A DNA stretch of 64,000 nt from Sphaerulina vaccinii (GCA_022570795.1 JAKUDP010000002.1:310001-374000), one strand, 5' to 3'. Positions 33,667 through 44,646 are shown, numbered from the stretch's first letter. Notes: generated by a model from the sequence alone, not told the origin. Numbers and translations are program-made.

Positions 33667-36600
33667 ATGACATTTCTAATTCCTGGTGCCTGGCCAGAGC
33701 CGGAAAATGAGCAAGTCGAGTTCGTAGCAGTCCCACTTTCAGCGACAACACCGCAGACGGACGAACTTCCCACCGGTTCCAACACGCCCAAACCTGCTAC
33801 AGGGCGGGACGTTGCAAGTAACGAAGAAAACAAAGACTCTCCGGTCCTGGCACGCGACGAAGACAACAAGGACTCTCCACTTCCGACACGAAACAAGAAT
33901 GTATCGTCCGACCCGCTTTCGAAGAGTGCGGAGCATTTGCATAATTCGCAAGATCAACCGCGTGTCAAACCGCTTTCGAGACACTCTACTATCGAGCTTG
34001 ACGAGAAATGCGATGGCTGCGGCGAGCACGGATCTTACTATTGTAATATCTGTCAATATACCTACTGTACGCCCTGCTGGAATGCGCAGCTGCCCCACAA
34101 GAAGGGACCAACACAGAATGGACAGGTGCTGCACGAAAAAACAGATCACATACTCGCGAAGCGAATTCGAGCCTCTTTAAGGCCAAAGAGAGGCGAAGAA
34201 GAGAGTGCCCGTAGACATCGCGAGGACGAACGTGCAACGTGGTTCGGCATTGCACACGGTCAAGACAAAGATTCTGAATCACAGCTTGGTGACAGTGGTC
34301 GCTTCGAAGAACTCATCTCTGCCTACAAGCCAAATGTGAGATCACGACTACACCCTATTTTGGTGTCCTTCATCGGCCAGACGGGTAAGAGCACTCGTTG
34401 AAAACCATACTCATGCTTGAACAGGCGCTGGTAAGAGTGGACTCGTTAACCTCTTGATATCGGTATTCTATAATTGAATAAATCGAGAAATAAATCTTGC
34501 TGACTAGGTTGCAGCTCAAAGAGACCGATGTCTGTCAAGACAAACCAGTTGTAGGATCTATTGGAGCAAGACCTGGGCCAACTTTGGGAGACGTGCATCT
34601 CTATCGAGACCCAGAAACTTTCGGTACCAGAGAGCCTATGCTCTATGCTGATTGCGAGGGCCTGCAAGGAGGCGATGCTCAGCCGCAGAGTCGCAAGCCT
34701 TTACAGACTACCCCAGCGCACTCGAAATCTGCGATCGTTCGTGAGTCTGAAGCTAATATGTACGAAAGACTCAAAACGAACTTCAAAGGCCGGCTGAGAC
34801 AGCTGGGAATTTTGAGCAAGCATGGACGACAATACATCGTAGAGAATCTATACTCCCGAGTCCTGTACACGTTCTCTGATGTGGTTGTCTTCGTACTGCC
34901 TGCAGAGAACAAAAAGTGAGTAGCGCCTAGGCGTACCCAGGTTTGCATTGTGCATACTGCTGATTTTCTTAGTTCAATCGAAAATGTGACCTTCCAATTG
35001 CTCGATTGGGCATACAACGCTATGGACCGCACATCCAATCAGCCATGTCTGCCGCATGCAATCATCGTTCTCAACAAATCAGATCCTTTTTTGCCCGAGC
35101 GAAGCTGGGGTGCGGCTGAATCGCCCAAGTGGCTCTTCGCCAGTTTCAATGAGGAGCTTCAGCACACCCGGAGATTTGCAAAGTTCGGGGGTAATGTTCA
35201 GGAGTAAATGCTCAGCGTCTGCTGGAGCGCTATTACTCGTCCATTGAGGTCGTTCTGATACCTGCTCTAGCCGATGGTGCTGGTCGGCCAAACCTCATTG
35301 CTCGACAGATGACTGTTTTGTACGACAAGCTGAAGAGCAAATGCAAAGACGCACGACGCCGGAAAGAAGATCGACGCATGTTGCTTACTGCCGACCAATT
35401 TAGTCCTTACATTCAACTGGCATTTGATCACTTTTCCTCCGAGGACGGCCTCAACACAGGCTTCGATTTTATCAAGGCCTCCTTTCTGACTCGGCCGGTC
35501 TCCCCAAATCTTACCGAGAACATTATCGCTCTCGCAACGCCGTCGCTATCAATGCGCGAGAACGAAGCCGACAGAACTCGGCTCAGAAGCTATTTTACGG
35601 AGCTCAGCAAACCAATTGCATCTGCGCTGATGCTTGATGCTGCGAGAAACCATCGAATGGGTAGTGCCGAGGCCATCTTCCCTTAATATCAGGCCGCTTG
35701 CGACAGTGCCCTAGGCAGGATCATGTCACAACTATGGCCTTGTGCGGTACAGGATTGTGTCAATTGCAAGCCAGGTCATTCAAAAGGCCATCAAATTGCC
35801 GGGGGCAAATCGATCTCTGTGCCGAATGACCAGAGCGTGCTATACATGCCAATGCTCAACGTGCTTGAAAGAGACCAGCTTGAGATATTCAAGAACCTGA
35901 TTATTAGGAATCTGGAGTCTATGCTAGCAGAGAACGCCGAGAAGCTGAGTGCAACAAGAAGCGCACTCAACACTCACTCAGATGAATTAAGTCAAGCGCG
36001 AATGAAGCACGGGCGGGTCATGAAGGAGTTTCTCCGCAGCCAAGGGGCCGCAGTCACGCAGCACTTGGTACCACAACATTTCAGGGACAACATTAGCTGT
36101 TTGTTGTGCCTTTTGGGGCAGGCCGCATGTGCCCTGCCATGCGGACACGTCATTTGTGACGAATGCGTGAAGTCGTATGGAAAGCGCGTTTCATCGACTT
36201 CTTTCGAAATATCGGAGTGTCCGCTGCATGAACATCGAGTGTGGCGTAAATCAGTCCCGATCCGCTATCGACCTTCCCTAGCAGGTGTACGCGTGCTTTC
36301 AATTGACGGGTAGGCCTTCGTGGGTCAAGAAAGACATTGAAGAAGACTGTCACTGACCACCTTTCTGCTAGTGGTGGAATACGTGGCATTACACAACTGG
36401 GCATTCTGGAAGATCTCGAGAGGGAACTCGGAGGTCAAATTTCAATTCAGTGCTTTTTCGACCTCGCAGTCGGCACAAGGTAAGCACGACGATACGAACA
36501 AAGTATCATAGTAGATAACTGACTGGCATTCGTGAACACAATAGCATTGGTGGGATACTTGCACTCGGGTTGTTTGTACGCGGGTGGAGCGTCGACACCT

Positions 36601-37974
36601 GCATTCGGAAGTTGAAAGATCTGTGCAGGGAGGCCTTCACTCCTCGATGGTTCGCGGACTGGCTGGACTGGATATGTATGTTATCTTATCGCTATCAGAC
36701 AGACCCGTTAGAAGAAGCGCTTGAAGCTGAGATTGGCAACCAACGTCTGTTTGGGGACCGCGACCTTGCTGCCAATGGCCCTGCATTCGACACGAAGGTC
36801 GCGGTCACCGCAGCTTCTCCTTCGGGAGTATGCTCTATATTGGGGAACTACAACAGGATGTCGCAAGGTGAGTACATGACTGACTAACGATCCGCACATC
36901 TGCTGACTATAGAGTTACAGACATGCAGCACGGAACATTGCTACGTCTGGGCGATCCTGAAATGGAGTTCGAACTATGGGAGGTGTATGAGATGAGCATA
37001 CCTCATGGGACACGAGTATTGTGCTGACCATGATCTCCAGGGCAAGAGCCACATCTGCAGCCCCAACTTGGTTCGAGCAGTATCGCCACCCTCAACCCGG
37101 TCGAGTCTTGCTTGATGGTGGCATATGTCACAACAATCCTATAAGGGTTGCCGAGGGCGAGCGAAAGTCGATCTGGCCCAATGCTCAGCTCGACCTTGTC
37201 GTGTCTATGGGGACTGGTTACGTCGACGCCGGAAAGGTGCCAACCATGACCAGTGCGCCGCAGAGTAGGGACAGTAACAGTCAGATAAAAAAACCTGGCC
37301 AAACTCGCCGTACATCTGTTCATGAACAGTCTAGATTCGGAGAAAACATGGAAAGACTTCGCAAGTGTCCTTCCGAGCGCTATCGAAAAACTGTACATTC
37401 GTCTGAATACGCCGCTACCCGATCCTCTCCCTGAACTTGATGCTGTGACAGAGATCGATGACCTCGAAAAACTCACAGAGGACTATTGGGCCAACCCAGC
37501 GAGGAAGAAACGGATCACAAGTCTGGCAAGACGCATGGTAGCTTCGTCATTCTATCTTGAAGTCACAGAAGAGCTATCCAGTGCTCCCACCCAAAACCTA
37601 GTCTCGGGTAAGCTTCACGAAGTCGTTGCGGGCAGCTACAGCTAACACTCGCAGGAACTATAAAATGCAGACTCGATAGTTCACGTCATCCGCGAGTGGT
37701 GCAGCACCTCGGTAGGTACTTCGATCGGGAAGCAGCGCGCAGAAATGGAGCACGTCCAGCTTTCAAGATCCAGGGCACCGCCTACCCGATCAGCGTTCAG
37801 ACTGTGGCAGGAATGATCGAGCACGAGACTTTCCAGCTCACTTCAGCGCCCGTATACATCAAGACAGACGGAACGAGCAACTTGACGCATATTGACCTTG
37901 GCTTTGGCGAGCATTTGGACGACCACTACCCAATTAGTGGCTTTCCCAGATGCTTGACCGATGCTGAAGCGTGA
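33667..37974 (+). pseudogene. Zinc finger-GTPase-RING-patatin phospholipase-like gene, disrupted
   Basis: Exons: 33667-34384, 34425-34462, 34515-34915, 34973-36309, 36372-36479, 36545-36867, 36921-36984, 37041-37607, 37655-37974; introns 40-65 nt. Domains in order: disordered N-terminus; B-box-like zinc finger CDGCGEHGSYYCNICQ from residue 112; P-loop GQTGAGKS near 236 with a downstream VLNKSD box (dynamin/GTPase-like); long helical region; RING-like CLLCLLG..CGHVICDEC; then a patatin domain with GGGIRG oxyanion loop, GTSIGG catalytic Ser and DGGICHNNP catalytic Asp motif. Patatin domains hydrolyse lipid acyl chains. Lesions: a frame change near 35190-35205, TAA at 35684-35686, and a frame change at the A7 run 37287-37293. 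Splice sites stay good, so decay looks recent, or some lesions are sequence errors. All catalytic motifs remain readable. Confidence 0.75.
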
Positions 37975-38658
37975 GCACTTGGATTGGCAGGGTGTCATTT
38001 AGCGTTCGCAGCTTAGAGATCGCTTGACGGTCTTTCATGAACAGCCCCGGTTTTACGCTACATCCTACAGCGAATCTGACGTGCTCTGTTCGCTTTCGTA
38101 TATGTGAAGTCAGTCATGATGGCCACTCGTCCTATCCATGGGAAGCAGTGTAGTCAAAGGACTTTGGTAAAAAGGGGCAGCAAAGAGGCCTATGAGGTTC
38201 TTCAGTCCTTTGACCATAGACGCTACATGGAGACAAGCCTCCCCCAAGGCACGATGGTAGCATCCATAACTCCTGCATGCTAGTCTCCTTGACGCGCTCC
38301 ACTCGACGAAAAAATATGTTAGTCGACGAGAGAAGGTTACTGTCGCCCTGATCTTGCAAAGTAAAATGTGCCATGCTAAGAGCTGGCCAAGATAGAGCAG
38401 ATAAGGTTTCAGATAAGATCCCGATCTGTTCCCGTGTCTCCACTCCAGGCGCGTGCTCTCACGATCGTGATGACCACACTCTCCCAAACACAACACCTTC
38501 TGACCACTTCACTCTCCCTTGCTCGCCCACTCCTTAGACTGCCAGAGCGAGTTGATATGGCACCGCGTGTCCTTTGCTCGACACCCTGAAATCTCAGGCC
38601 ACATACTTCCGCCAACACGAACCTCATCTCACCACCACCATCCCATCACATACACACC
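37975..38658. other. Intergenic
   Basis: Patatin 3' flank and the nucleoside transporter upstream region, which ends in a C/A/T-rich leader. No gene recognised. Confidence 0.5.
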
Positions 38659-40038
38659 ATGGACCGCCTCCGCAAGCTCTGGCAAGGCCAGCAAGAGCAG
38701 CCCTATCAGCCCGTAGCAGACGATGAAGAGGAGCTCGCCAATAGCACTTCTGCACTACAGCCAAAACCTCACCAGAACAATATCTCCACCACGTCCAAAC
38801 ACAATGGCTTCTACATCGAATATAGCATCTTCCTCCTTCTCGGAGTCTCCATGCTCTGGGCCTGGAACATGTTCCTCGCCGCAGGTCCCTACTTCCAACA
38901 CCGTTTCCGCTCCAACGACTGGATCTTCGCCAATTTCCAGGCCGCAGAGATCTCGGTGTCTACTATCACGAATCTTGGAGTCATGCTGATACTTACGCGT
39001 TTGCAGAGTGGAGCGAACTATGCGAAGAGGATAGTGTTGGGATTGGGAATCAATATGGTGGTGTTCTCGTTACTGGCTGTGAGCACTGCGATAGACACGA
39101 GTGCAGGTGTATATTTTGGGTTCCTCATGGTCACGATGTTCTGTACATCTCTGGCTACGGGGTTTTGTCAGAATGGAGTTTTCGCCTTTGTGAGTGGGTA
39201 TGGAGAGCCGAAGTTCACACAAGGCATTATGACTGGGCAAGCTATCGCGGGTGTGTTACCTTGCGTGGCTCAGATCATCTCTGTGCTGAGTGTGAGGCCG
39301 AAGGATGATCCAGGACATCATGGGCCACCACATGGACCACCTCCGGTCAACTGGAAAGCCGCACTGGCATACTTTGTCACAGCGACTGTGATCAGCGTGG
39401 TCACACTAGTCGCATTCTCGGTTCTGGTGGCGCGAGACAACAGACCCGTAAAGGTACAACTTCCAACACAAGACGCGGGCGAGGAGCCTGCAGATCGGAA
39501 GTCTATACCCCTATTCTACCTCCTCAAGAAGCTTATCTGGCTAGCTGGAGGTGTCTTCGTAACGTTCGCAATCACGATGGTCTTCCCGGTCTTCACGCAA
39601 CGCATCGTATCTGTACGACCACCTTCGGAGCAGCCTCCTATCCTACAGCCACCGAGCTTCATACCTCTAGCACTACTCTTTTGGAACTCTGGCGACTTGG
39701 CAGGGCGACTGATAACAGCTGTGCCATCTCTGTCGATGGTGAGATGGCCGAAGGTGATCTTCGTACTGGCTCTGTCTCGACTAGCGTTTGTGGGGCTGTA
39801 TCGTCTGTGCAACATCCATGGTAAAGGTGCCATTGTGTCGAGCGACTTCTTCTACTTGGTTGTTGTGCAGCTGCTGTTTGGACTGTCAAATGGCTATCTA
39901 GGAAGTACTTGCATGATTGGTGCCGGAGAGTGGGTCGAAGAAGAAGAGCGCGAGGCCGCTGGCGGCTTTATGGGGCTGTGTCTGGTCGGAGGGCTGACTG
40001 TGGGCAGCTTGTTGAGCTTCTTCATCACGGGGAGTTGA
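38659..40038 (+). CDS. Equilibrative nucleoside transporter (ENT/SLC29)
   Basis: Single exon, 459 residues. After a hydrophilic 50-residue N-terminus come about eleven hydrophobic helices, with the first block LLLGVSMLWAWNMFLAAGPYFQ typical of ENT family TM1 (G..LW.WN.F..A..YF). Further family marks are TGFCQNGVFAFVSGYG in TM5 and FWNSGDLAGR in the C-terminal half, and the closing GLCLVGGLTVGSLLSF. The yeast relative FUN26 acts in the vacuolar membrane and exports nucleosides; plasma-membrane or vacuolar location cannot be told here. The loop after TM6 carries a His/Pro-rich HHGPPHGPPP stretch. Frame is intact. Confidence 0.93.
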   Translation: MDRLRKLWQGQQEQPYQPVADDEEELANSTSALQPKPHQNNISTTSKHNGFYIEYSIFLLLGVSMLWAWNMFLAAGPYFQHRFRSNDWIFANFQAAEISVSTITNLGVMLILTRLQSGANYAKRIVLGLGINMVVFSLLAVSTAIDTSAGVYFGFLMVTMFCTSLATGFCQNGVFAFVSGYGEPKFTQGIMTGQAIAGVLPCVAQIISVLSVRPKDDPGHHGPPHGPPPVNWKAALAYFVTATVISVVTLVAFSVLVARDNRPVKVQLPTQDAGEEPADRKSIPLFYLLKKLIWLAGGVFVTFAITMVFPVFTQRIVSVRPPSEQPPILQPPSFIPLALLFWNSGDLAGRLITAVPSLSMVRWPKVIFVLALSRLAFVGLYRLCNIHGKGAIVSSDFFYLVVVQLLFGLSNGYLGSTCMIGAGEWVEEEEREAAGGFMGLCLVGGLTVGSLLSFFITGS

Positions 40039-40390
40039 GAGGAATGCCTGCCCTCCATGAGGCTACCCCGAATATTATGAAGTTTAGCCTGATTTGGTCA
40101 CATGAGTCTGTCTCCATACGCACGAATGGCCATGCAACCTCCTGCACGGACCGACATCATATCAATGGCTGTTCCACATCTGTTGTGGCACCTCGCGCGC
40201 ATCAGCGGTTCCACCTCTGGCCTGCCCACCACACCATCAACAAGCTATCATCTGCCTGGCCAGTTCGGAAGCTGCGACTTTGTCTCGAAAGCGAATCCAC
40301 CAAGGAAAGACTTTGAAGGTGTTGTTGTCGCACTGATTGTCTGCACCAACGGCATCGTGCGAAGGTCGGCGTTCCAATACACGTTTTTCT
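40039..40390. other. Intergenic
   Basis: Transporter 3' flank. No gene recognised before the HET fragment. Confidence 0.4.
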
Positions 40391-40530
40391 AGACCAACTC
40401 CGTCCGGTTGCTGGGCAATACTCTTGAAATATCCTTTAAGTACTGCTTATATCACAAGGATTACTGGGAACATGCACTTGAGCGCAAATTCATAGCACTC
40501 TCATACTGCTCGGTTGATAAGGATCAACGA
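40391..40530 (+). pseudogene. Decayed N-terminal HET-domain fragment
   Basis: The frame reads NSVRLLGNTLEISFKYCLY, then EHALERKFIALSYCSVDKD. It aligns with NSIRLLRIHLGGTENTIRC, then DEALVQKFTALSYCWGDPG of the intact HET gene 350 bp downstream. The invariant Trp of ALSYCWG is replaced by Ser. Homology stops after about 40530. A truncated tandem copy of the downstream gene. Confidence 0.72.
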
Positions 40531-40740
40531 GTAAGACAGGGCGAACCATCGACGATGCACTCGCCTCAGCGTGAAGCACTAACGCCCCCGCAAGATCCCT
40601 GCAAGCCCGCTATCGACGCTTTACTGCACAGCCACTGTCTGTTTCAGCCTGTCAGACCTCGAAGACTGAGAGCGGTCCTCATCTGCTTGCCTACCTGCTA
40701 GTCCGATTTATACGTGTTGAATTGCTCATACGACTGTGCC

Positions 40741-42165
40741 ATGGAGGAGCAGCAATACTCTCAAGACTCGGACACGTTCCCGGATGCCAGCGATATCAGC
40801 GCAATGCACAGAACACCATTCCAATACAGGCCGCTGCCCCGAAACTCCATCAGATTGTTGCGCATACATCTAGGAGGCACTGAGAATACCATACGCTGCT
40901 CGCTGTCGGAACTAACCTGGGATGAGGCACTTGTACAGAAGTTCACGGCACTTTCATACTGCTGGGGAGATCCAGGGTTGACTAAGGACATACTTCTCGA
41001 CGGCCAGCGCATCCGCGTCCGGAACAACCTGTGGGAAGCCTTGTGGGCTACGCGACAATATCACGACATAAATGCTAACCTTTTCGTCGATGCCATATGC
41101 ATAGATCAAGGCAATGTCTCTGAGCGGAATTACTTAGTACAAGAGATGTGGCGAGTGTATTCTCAAGCTAATCTGGTCATAACGTGGTTGGGACCTGCTA
41201 TTGAAGAGCTGGACTGTATCATTGAGTTGATCACGACACTTGCCAATTGCAAGAATCCCAACAGCAAACGCTATCGCAGGAGACCCAATTCCCCACGCTA
41301 TCATACCAATAATGAGTACGCCGATAGACCGTGCAGCAACTGCCTCAAGATGCTCGACCAAAATGTGGCCGCTCTGCGGGCGTTCGCAAGCCTGGCTTAT
41401 TTCGAGCGCACGTGGATCTTGACAGAGTTTCTACAAGCTCGTGAGCTGCGCATCTTATGGGGCCGACACAGCTTCACATGGCAACAGATTGCAGAGTTTG
41501 CTTTTACAATACCAGAGAAGACCATGTGTGAAAGACTCTGTCGGAGGAGATCAGATCAAGATGGTAGCGGCGCCGATGCGGCTCAGTTCATGCTATATGT
41601 GCAGGACTACGCCCTCTCGACTTGTACCGAGCCACACGACCGCATCTATGCGATGCTCAACAACCCCACTGTCAGACAGCTTCGCTTCAGCGTCGAGCTA
41701 CGGCCCGACTATACGAGCAGTAACGCAGAGCTACTTGTCCTGGCATTGCAGTGGGCTGGGGGGCTCGACATACCCTGGGACAAAGATTCACCTTCTCTCC
41801 TTCTCACCTCGTGGTCAGATACTCTTAACATACAATATGCCTTTCCTCGCTTCCGAGGTTGGCTGCAAAAACAGGACGGGTGGGACATATCCGGACTGCC
41901 AGACGTTCGTGACAGGAAGTCAGACTACTATCGCAGATGGGAAACATCCGAGTGGAATGACAGATCGCTCTTCGCCGAATCACTCTCTGAACAGGATCGG
42001 GACCCCTCGAAGTCACCCGCTGCGCTGACTTTGCCATCGGGTCAGATGGTGGACTGCACCGGGCCTGTATTACAAGCTCTCACATCATACAGCGATGTCA
42101 GGGGTCCGGGCGAGCTTACACCACCACTATATCACCATGACCTACCGGACTACCGGAGGGCATAG
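40741..42165 (+). CDS. HET-domain (heterokaryon incompatibility) protein
   Basis: Single exon, 474 residues from ATG 40741 (a more upstream in-frame codon is not ATG). It holds the three HET (PF06985) boxes: KFTALSYCWGD near residue 68, NLFVDAICIDQ near 113, and MWRVYSQANLVITWLG near 137. The conserved RTWILTEF block follows near 224, and TCTEPHDRIYAML near 296 corresponds to the usual D.RDK.YALL. HET proteins trigger localised cell death in response to non-self, and the domain resembles TIR in fold. The C-terminal 140 residues are divergent. Located 14 bp upstream of a C2H2 ORF and next to a decayed HET copy, about 3 kb from the patatin gene. Confidence 0.9.
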   Translation: MEEQQYSQDSDTFPDASDISAMHRTPFQYRPLPRNSIRLLRIHLGGTENTIRCSLSELTWDEALVQKFTALSYCWGDPGLTKDILLDGQRIRVRNNLWEALWATRQYHDINANLFVDAICIDQGNVSERNYLVQEMWRVYSQANLVITWLGPAIEELDCIIELITTLANCKNPNSKRYRRRPNSPRYHTNNEYADRPCSNCLKMLDQNVAALRAFASLAYFERTWILTEFLQARELRILWGRHSFTWQQIAEFAFTIPEKTMCERLCRRRSDQDGSGADAAQFMLYVQDYALSTCTEPHDRIYAMLNNPTVRQLRFSVELRPDYTSSNAELLVLALQWAGGLDIPWDKDSPSLLLTSWSDTLNIQYAFPRFRGWLQKQDGWDISGLPDVRDRKSDYYRRWETSEWNDRSLFAESLSEQDRDPSKSPAALTLPSGQMVDCTGPVLQALTSYSDVRGPGELTPPLYHHDLPDYRRA

Positions 42166-42179
42166 CCTCTGGAGCTGGT

Positions 42180-42425
42180 ATGGCCTGCATAAACAAAAAA
42201 TTTCAATCCAATGTTGCACACGAAGTGCCTCAAATTCACACAGCTATCGACCCTACAAGTTATGACCCATATCAGTATTGTCAATCCCTGCGCCGAAGAG
42301 AGAGTGCTCAATTGACTCATCGAGAGCGCAACCATAAGTGTGACGTGTGCGGGAAAGCATTCGTGTATGCCAAGGACATTAAGCGACATCGAGACCAGGT
42401 GCACAAGAAGGATATACAGAGTTGA
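42180..42425 (+). CDS. One-finger C2H2 zinc-finger ORF
   Basis: Frame of 81 residues starting at ATG 42180. One complete C2H2 finger lies near the C-terminus: Cys54, Cys57, His70, His75 in HKCDVCGKAFVYAKDIKRHRDQVH. The N-terminal half has no motif. One finger is too few for typical sequence-specific DNA binding, so it may be a fragment of a larger transcription-factor gene or a separate small protein. It starts 14 bp after the HET stop in another frame. No intron was found that would join the two in phase. Confidence 0.5.
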   Translation: MACINKKFQSNVAHEVPQIHTAIDPTSYDPYQYCQSLRRRESAQLTHRERNHKCDVCGKAFVYAKDIKRHRDQVHKKDIQS

Positions 42426-43329
42426 GAACGACAGTAGAACGGGAAACATACGACAAGATTGCGACGAGACAGAGTACCATCAAAGTTTCCTGGGTCTCAT
42501 GCTGAGAGCAAGATTGCACATTCCGTGCTATGGGCCTAGAGAATCATGCTTCGTACGAACTTCCTCCGACGCTGCACGGCGAGAACATTCACTTCATTGG
42601 CGAATACCCTACCACTACCGCGACCTGGATCAACAATGGTGTGAGCAAGTGAACGATGCAACGACGCTGCACGCTCGCATGCAGGGGCTTGATGCATCGG
42701 GGCGCAGAAAACCGCTCTTCTGCCGCTGGACCGCCGGATCACGAGTGAAGGAACCATAACGTTTGCAGCGGCAAGCCAATGGAGTGAGTTTCATGCTCAG
42801 CCCCAGCTTGATGCACTGAAGAGTGTGGTTGCGATAGCCAATCGCCGAATTACGCGCGAAACTACAGAGAGGCTGAAAGCCCGGGTTATCCCTTTCTTGT
42901 GGTCACGGTGAGCGTGGAGAATCGAAGAGACCACGCGGATCCAGTCGATGATCGTTCTGAAGTATTCTCCCTTCAAGAGTGGTCTCGCTGTTTTCGCTCA
43001 ATTCTCTCCGACGGTGAAGGAATTGGATCACTTTTTGCGTAGCTTTAGCTATGCATGCAGCATGCAGCTGCTCGTGGTGGGCAGAGGAGCCAATGGGATA
43101 CCGAGCCTAAACTACCACATGTACTTGACACGAACCTGGCACGTCAGCTCGTGATCTGGAAATGTTCCGTGCATCATGTACGCGAGACTCTATTTGCGCT
43201 TATGGACAGACTGGTGCCTGAACGAAACGAGACGACGAGAAAGCATAAAAAGAGTCCGATGTTACACAATAGACTGAAGCAAATCTCACGCTGCTTACAC
43301 TGGGTACAACAACAAACACATTGCATGAA
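42426..43329. other. Intergenic
   Basis: 0.9 kb with short frames lacking motifs. May include a 3' remnant of the C2H2 gene, but nothing could be aligned. Confidence 0.4.
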
Positions 43330-43650
43330 ATGGCTCTCCCTTCAGCCACTACTACTACATCACCTCAGCCAAGCTCAGCCTCGAACGAGAACACCATCGC
43401 CATCGTCAATGCAGTCATAGCTTTTGCAGCATTCATCGTTGCCAGTGTAGCACTATACTACATGAAGCGTGAAACTCAACCAAGACAACGAACTCAGACC
43501 AGCAATGATGCTCAAGACCGGCACAATGCATCATCGTACGTAAGAGAAACATCAAGGCCTCCAGCTACCAAGGAGGAATCAAGGCCTTCAGCTGACAAAG
43601 GTTATATACAGCACCACAACCCCAGCACTCGAATAAGGAACAGTGTTTAG
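43330..43650 (+). CDS. Small single-pass membrane protein
   Basis: Open frame of 106 residues from ATG 43330 (MALPSATTTTS). A Ser/Thr/Pro-rich N-terminus is followed by one hydrophobic helix (IAIVNAVIAFAAFIVASVAL, about residues 24-43), a basic stop-transfer MKRE, and an Arg/Ser/Pro-rich hydrophilic tail. Topology resembles the other small membrane proteins at 44049 and 52826. Function unknown. Confidence 0.55.
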   Translation: MALPSATTTTSPQPSSASNENTIAIVNAVIAFAAFIVASVALYYMKRETQPRQRTQTSNDAQDRHNASSYVRETSRPPATKEESRPSADKGYIQHHNPSTRIRNSV

Positions 43651-44048
43651 ATCTTCTAGAGTGGAGGATGGCAATGAGTTGAACGAGCATTGATTGGCAT
43701 TGTAGAGACTTGCTTAGATGAGCCGGCCTCCTCAGAGTCACTACGGAGCGCGCTGTGTTAGAGCTACTCTCCACTCTTGCTGCATGCTCAATCAAATGTC
43801 TCACCAATCATATGCGATTTCCGCGTGTCATAGTCTCATGGTGAATCACATTGGCTCCTGGTTGTCAGATACAAGATGGAACATTTGGAATGGCGAGAAA
43901 TTGAGTAGTAAGGTCATTCATTTCGTCAGCCAATGACATATCTGATCAAAAGACATGCCATACTATACAAACAATACAGACTAAAGCATTCGCTGATACG
44001 CTAATGGCACACCAGAACCACATCAGCTCCTCATATCGGAAGCAACAC
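43651..44048. other. Intergenic
   Basis: About 400 bp between converging genes. Nothing recognised. Confidence 0.4.
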
Positions 44049-44646
44049 CTAGATCATCTGTGCCCCTCCCGGTCCACTCCCCCCAAAATACGCAGTCTGC
44101 GGTCGAGCCGGTCTCTGTGGGCGAGAGATTTCAATCTCCTTATACTTGCCAGCAGCCTTCCTCTTGCTCAAGGCAGCTCCGACGGCACTTCCAATTCCGC
44201 CATACCACTTTCTCCCTCCCTCTGCACCACCGCCTACCTTCTGGGCCTTGCGAGCTTTGATGAAGCGCCAGATCTTGAAAGCAAAGAATGCAACGAAGAT
44301 AAGCGCAAAGATGGTGAGGGCTATGATCATGTTTCTGTAATGCATCTTGTAGGTCTTCAACTCACTCTCAAGCTTGGGAGAAGAAGTGGAAGTTGTGCTG
44401 TTGGACTTTGAGGAAGATGAGGAAGAAGGAAGAGGGTATGACCATGCTGTGGATGAACTTGAGGGGACTAGAAGAAGATTTTGTGAGAGTTACCATTGTG
44501 GTAGGGAGGAGGGAGTCAATGGTGGGAGTTGCAGAGCGGGTAGTAACGACTGCGGTTGCGGTGTGTTTGATGGAAGTGGCAGAAGAGGAGTGCTTGGTCG
44601 CCTGGACCGAGACTGTGCTGAGAGTGGAGTAGCGGATTGAAGACAT
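44049..44646 (-). pseudogene. Ser/Thr-rich single-pass membrane protein, frameshifted
   Basis: ATG 44646 opens a Ser/Thr-rich frame (MSSIRYSTLSTVSVQATKHS) that runs off into a hydrophobic but unlikely end at 44368. The adjoining frame carries a Ser-rich stalk (SSSSTAWSYPL), a membrane helix (MIIALTIFALIFVAFFAFKI) and a basic, Gly- and Pro-rich cytosolic tail ending at 44049. The two frames meet at a GGGG run (plus strand 44463-44466); one base less would give one protein of about 195 residues with an ectodomain-TM-tail layout. Intron models of correct phase were not found. Either a real frameshift or a homopolymer sequence error. Confidence 0.55.
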
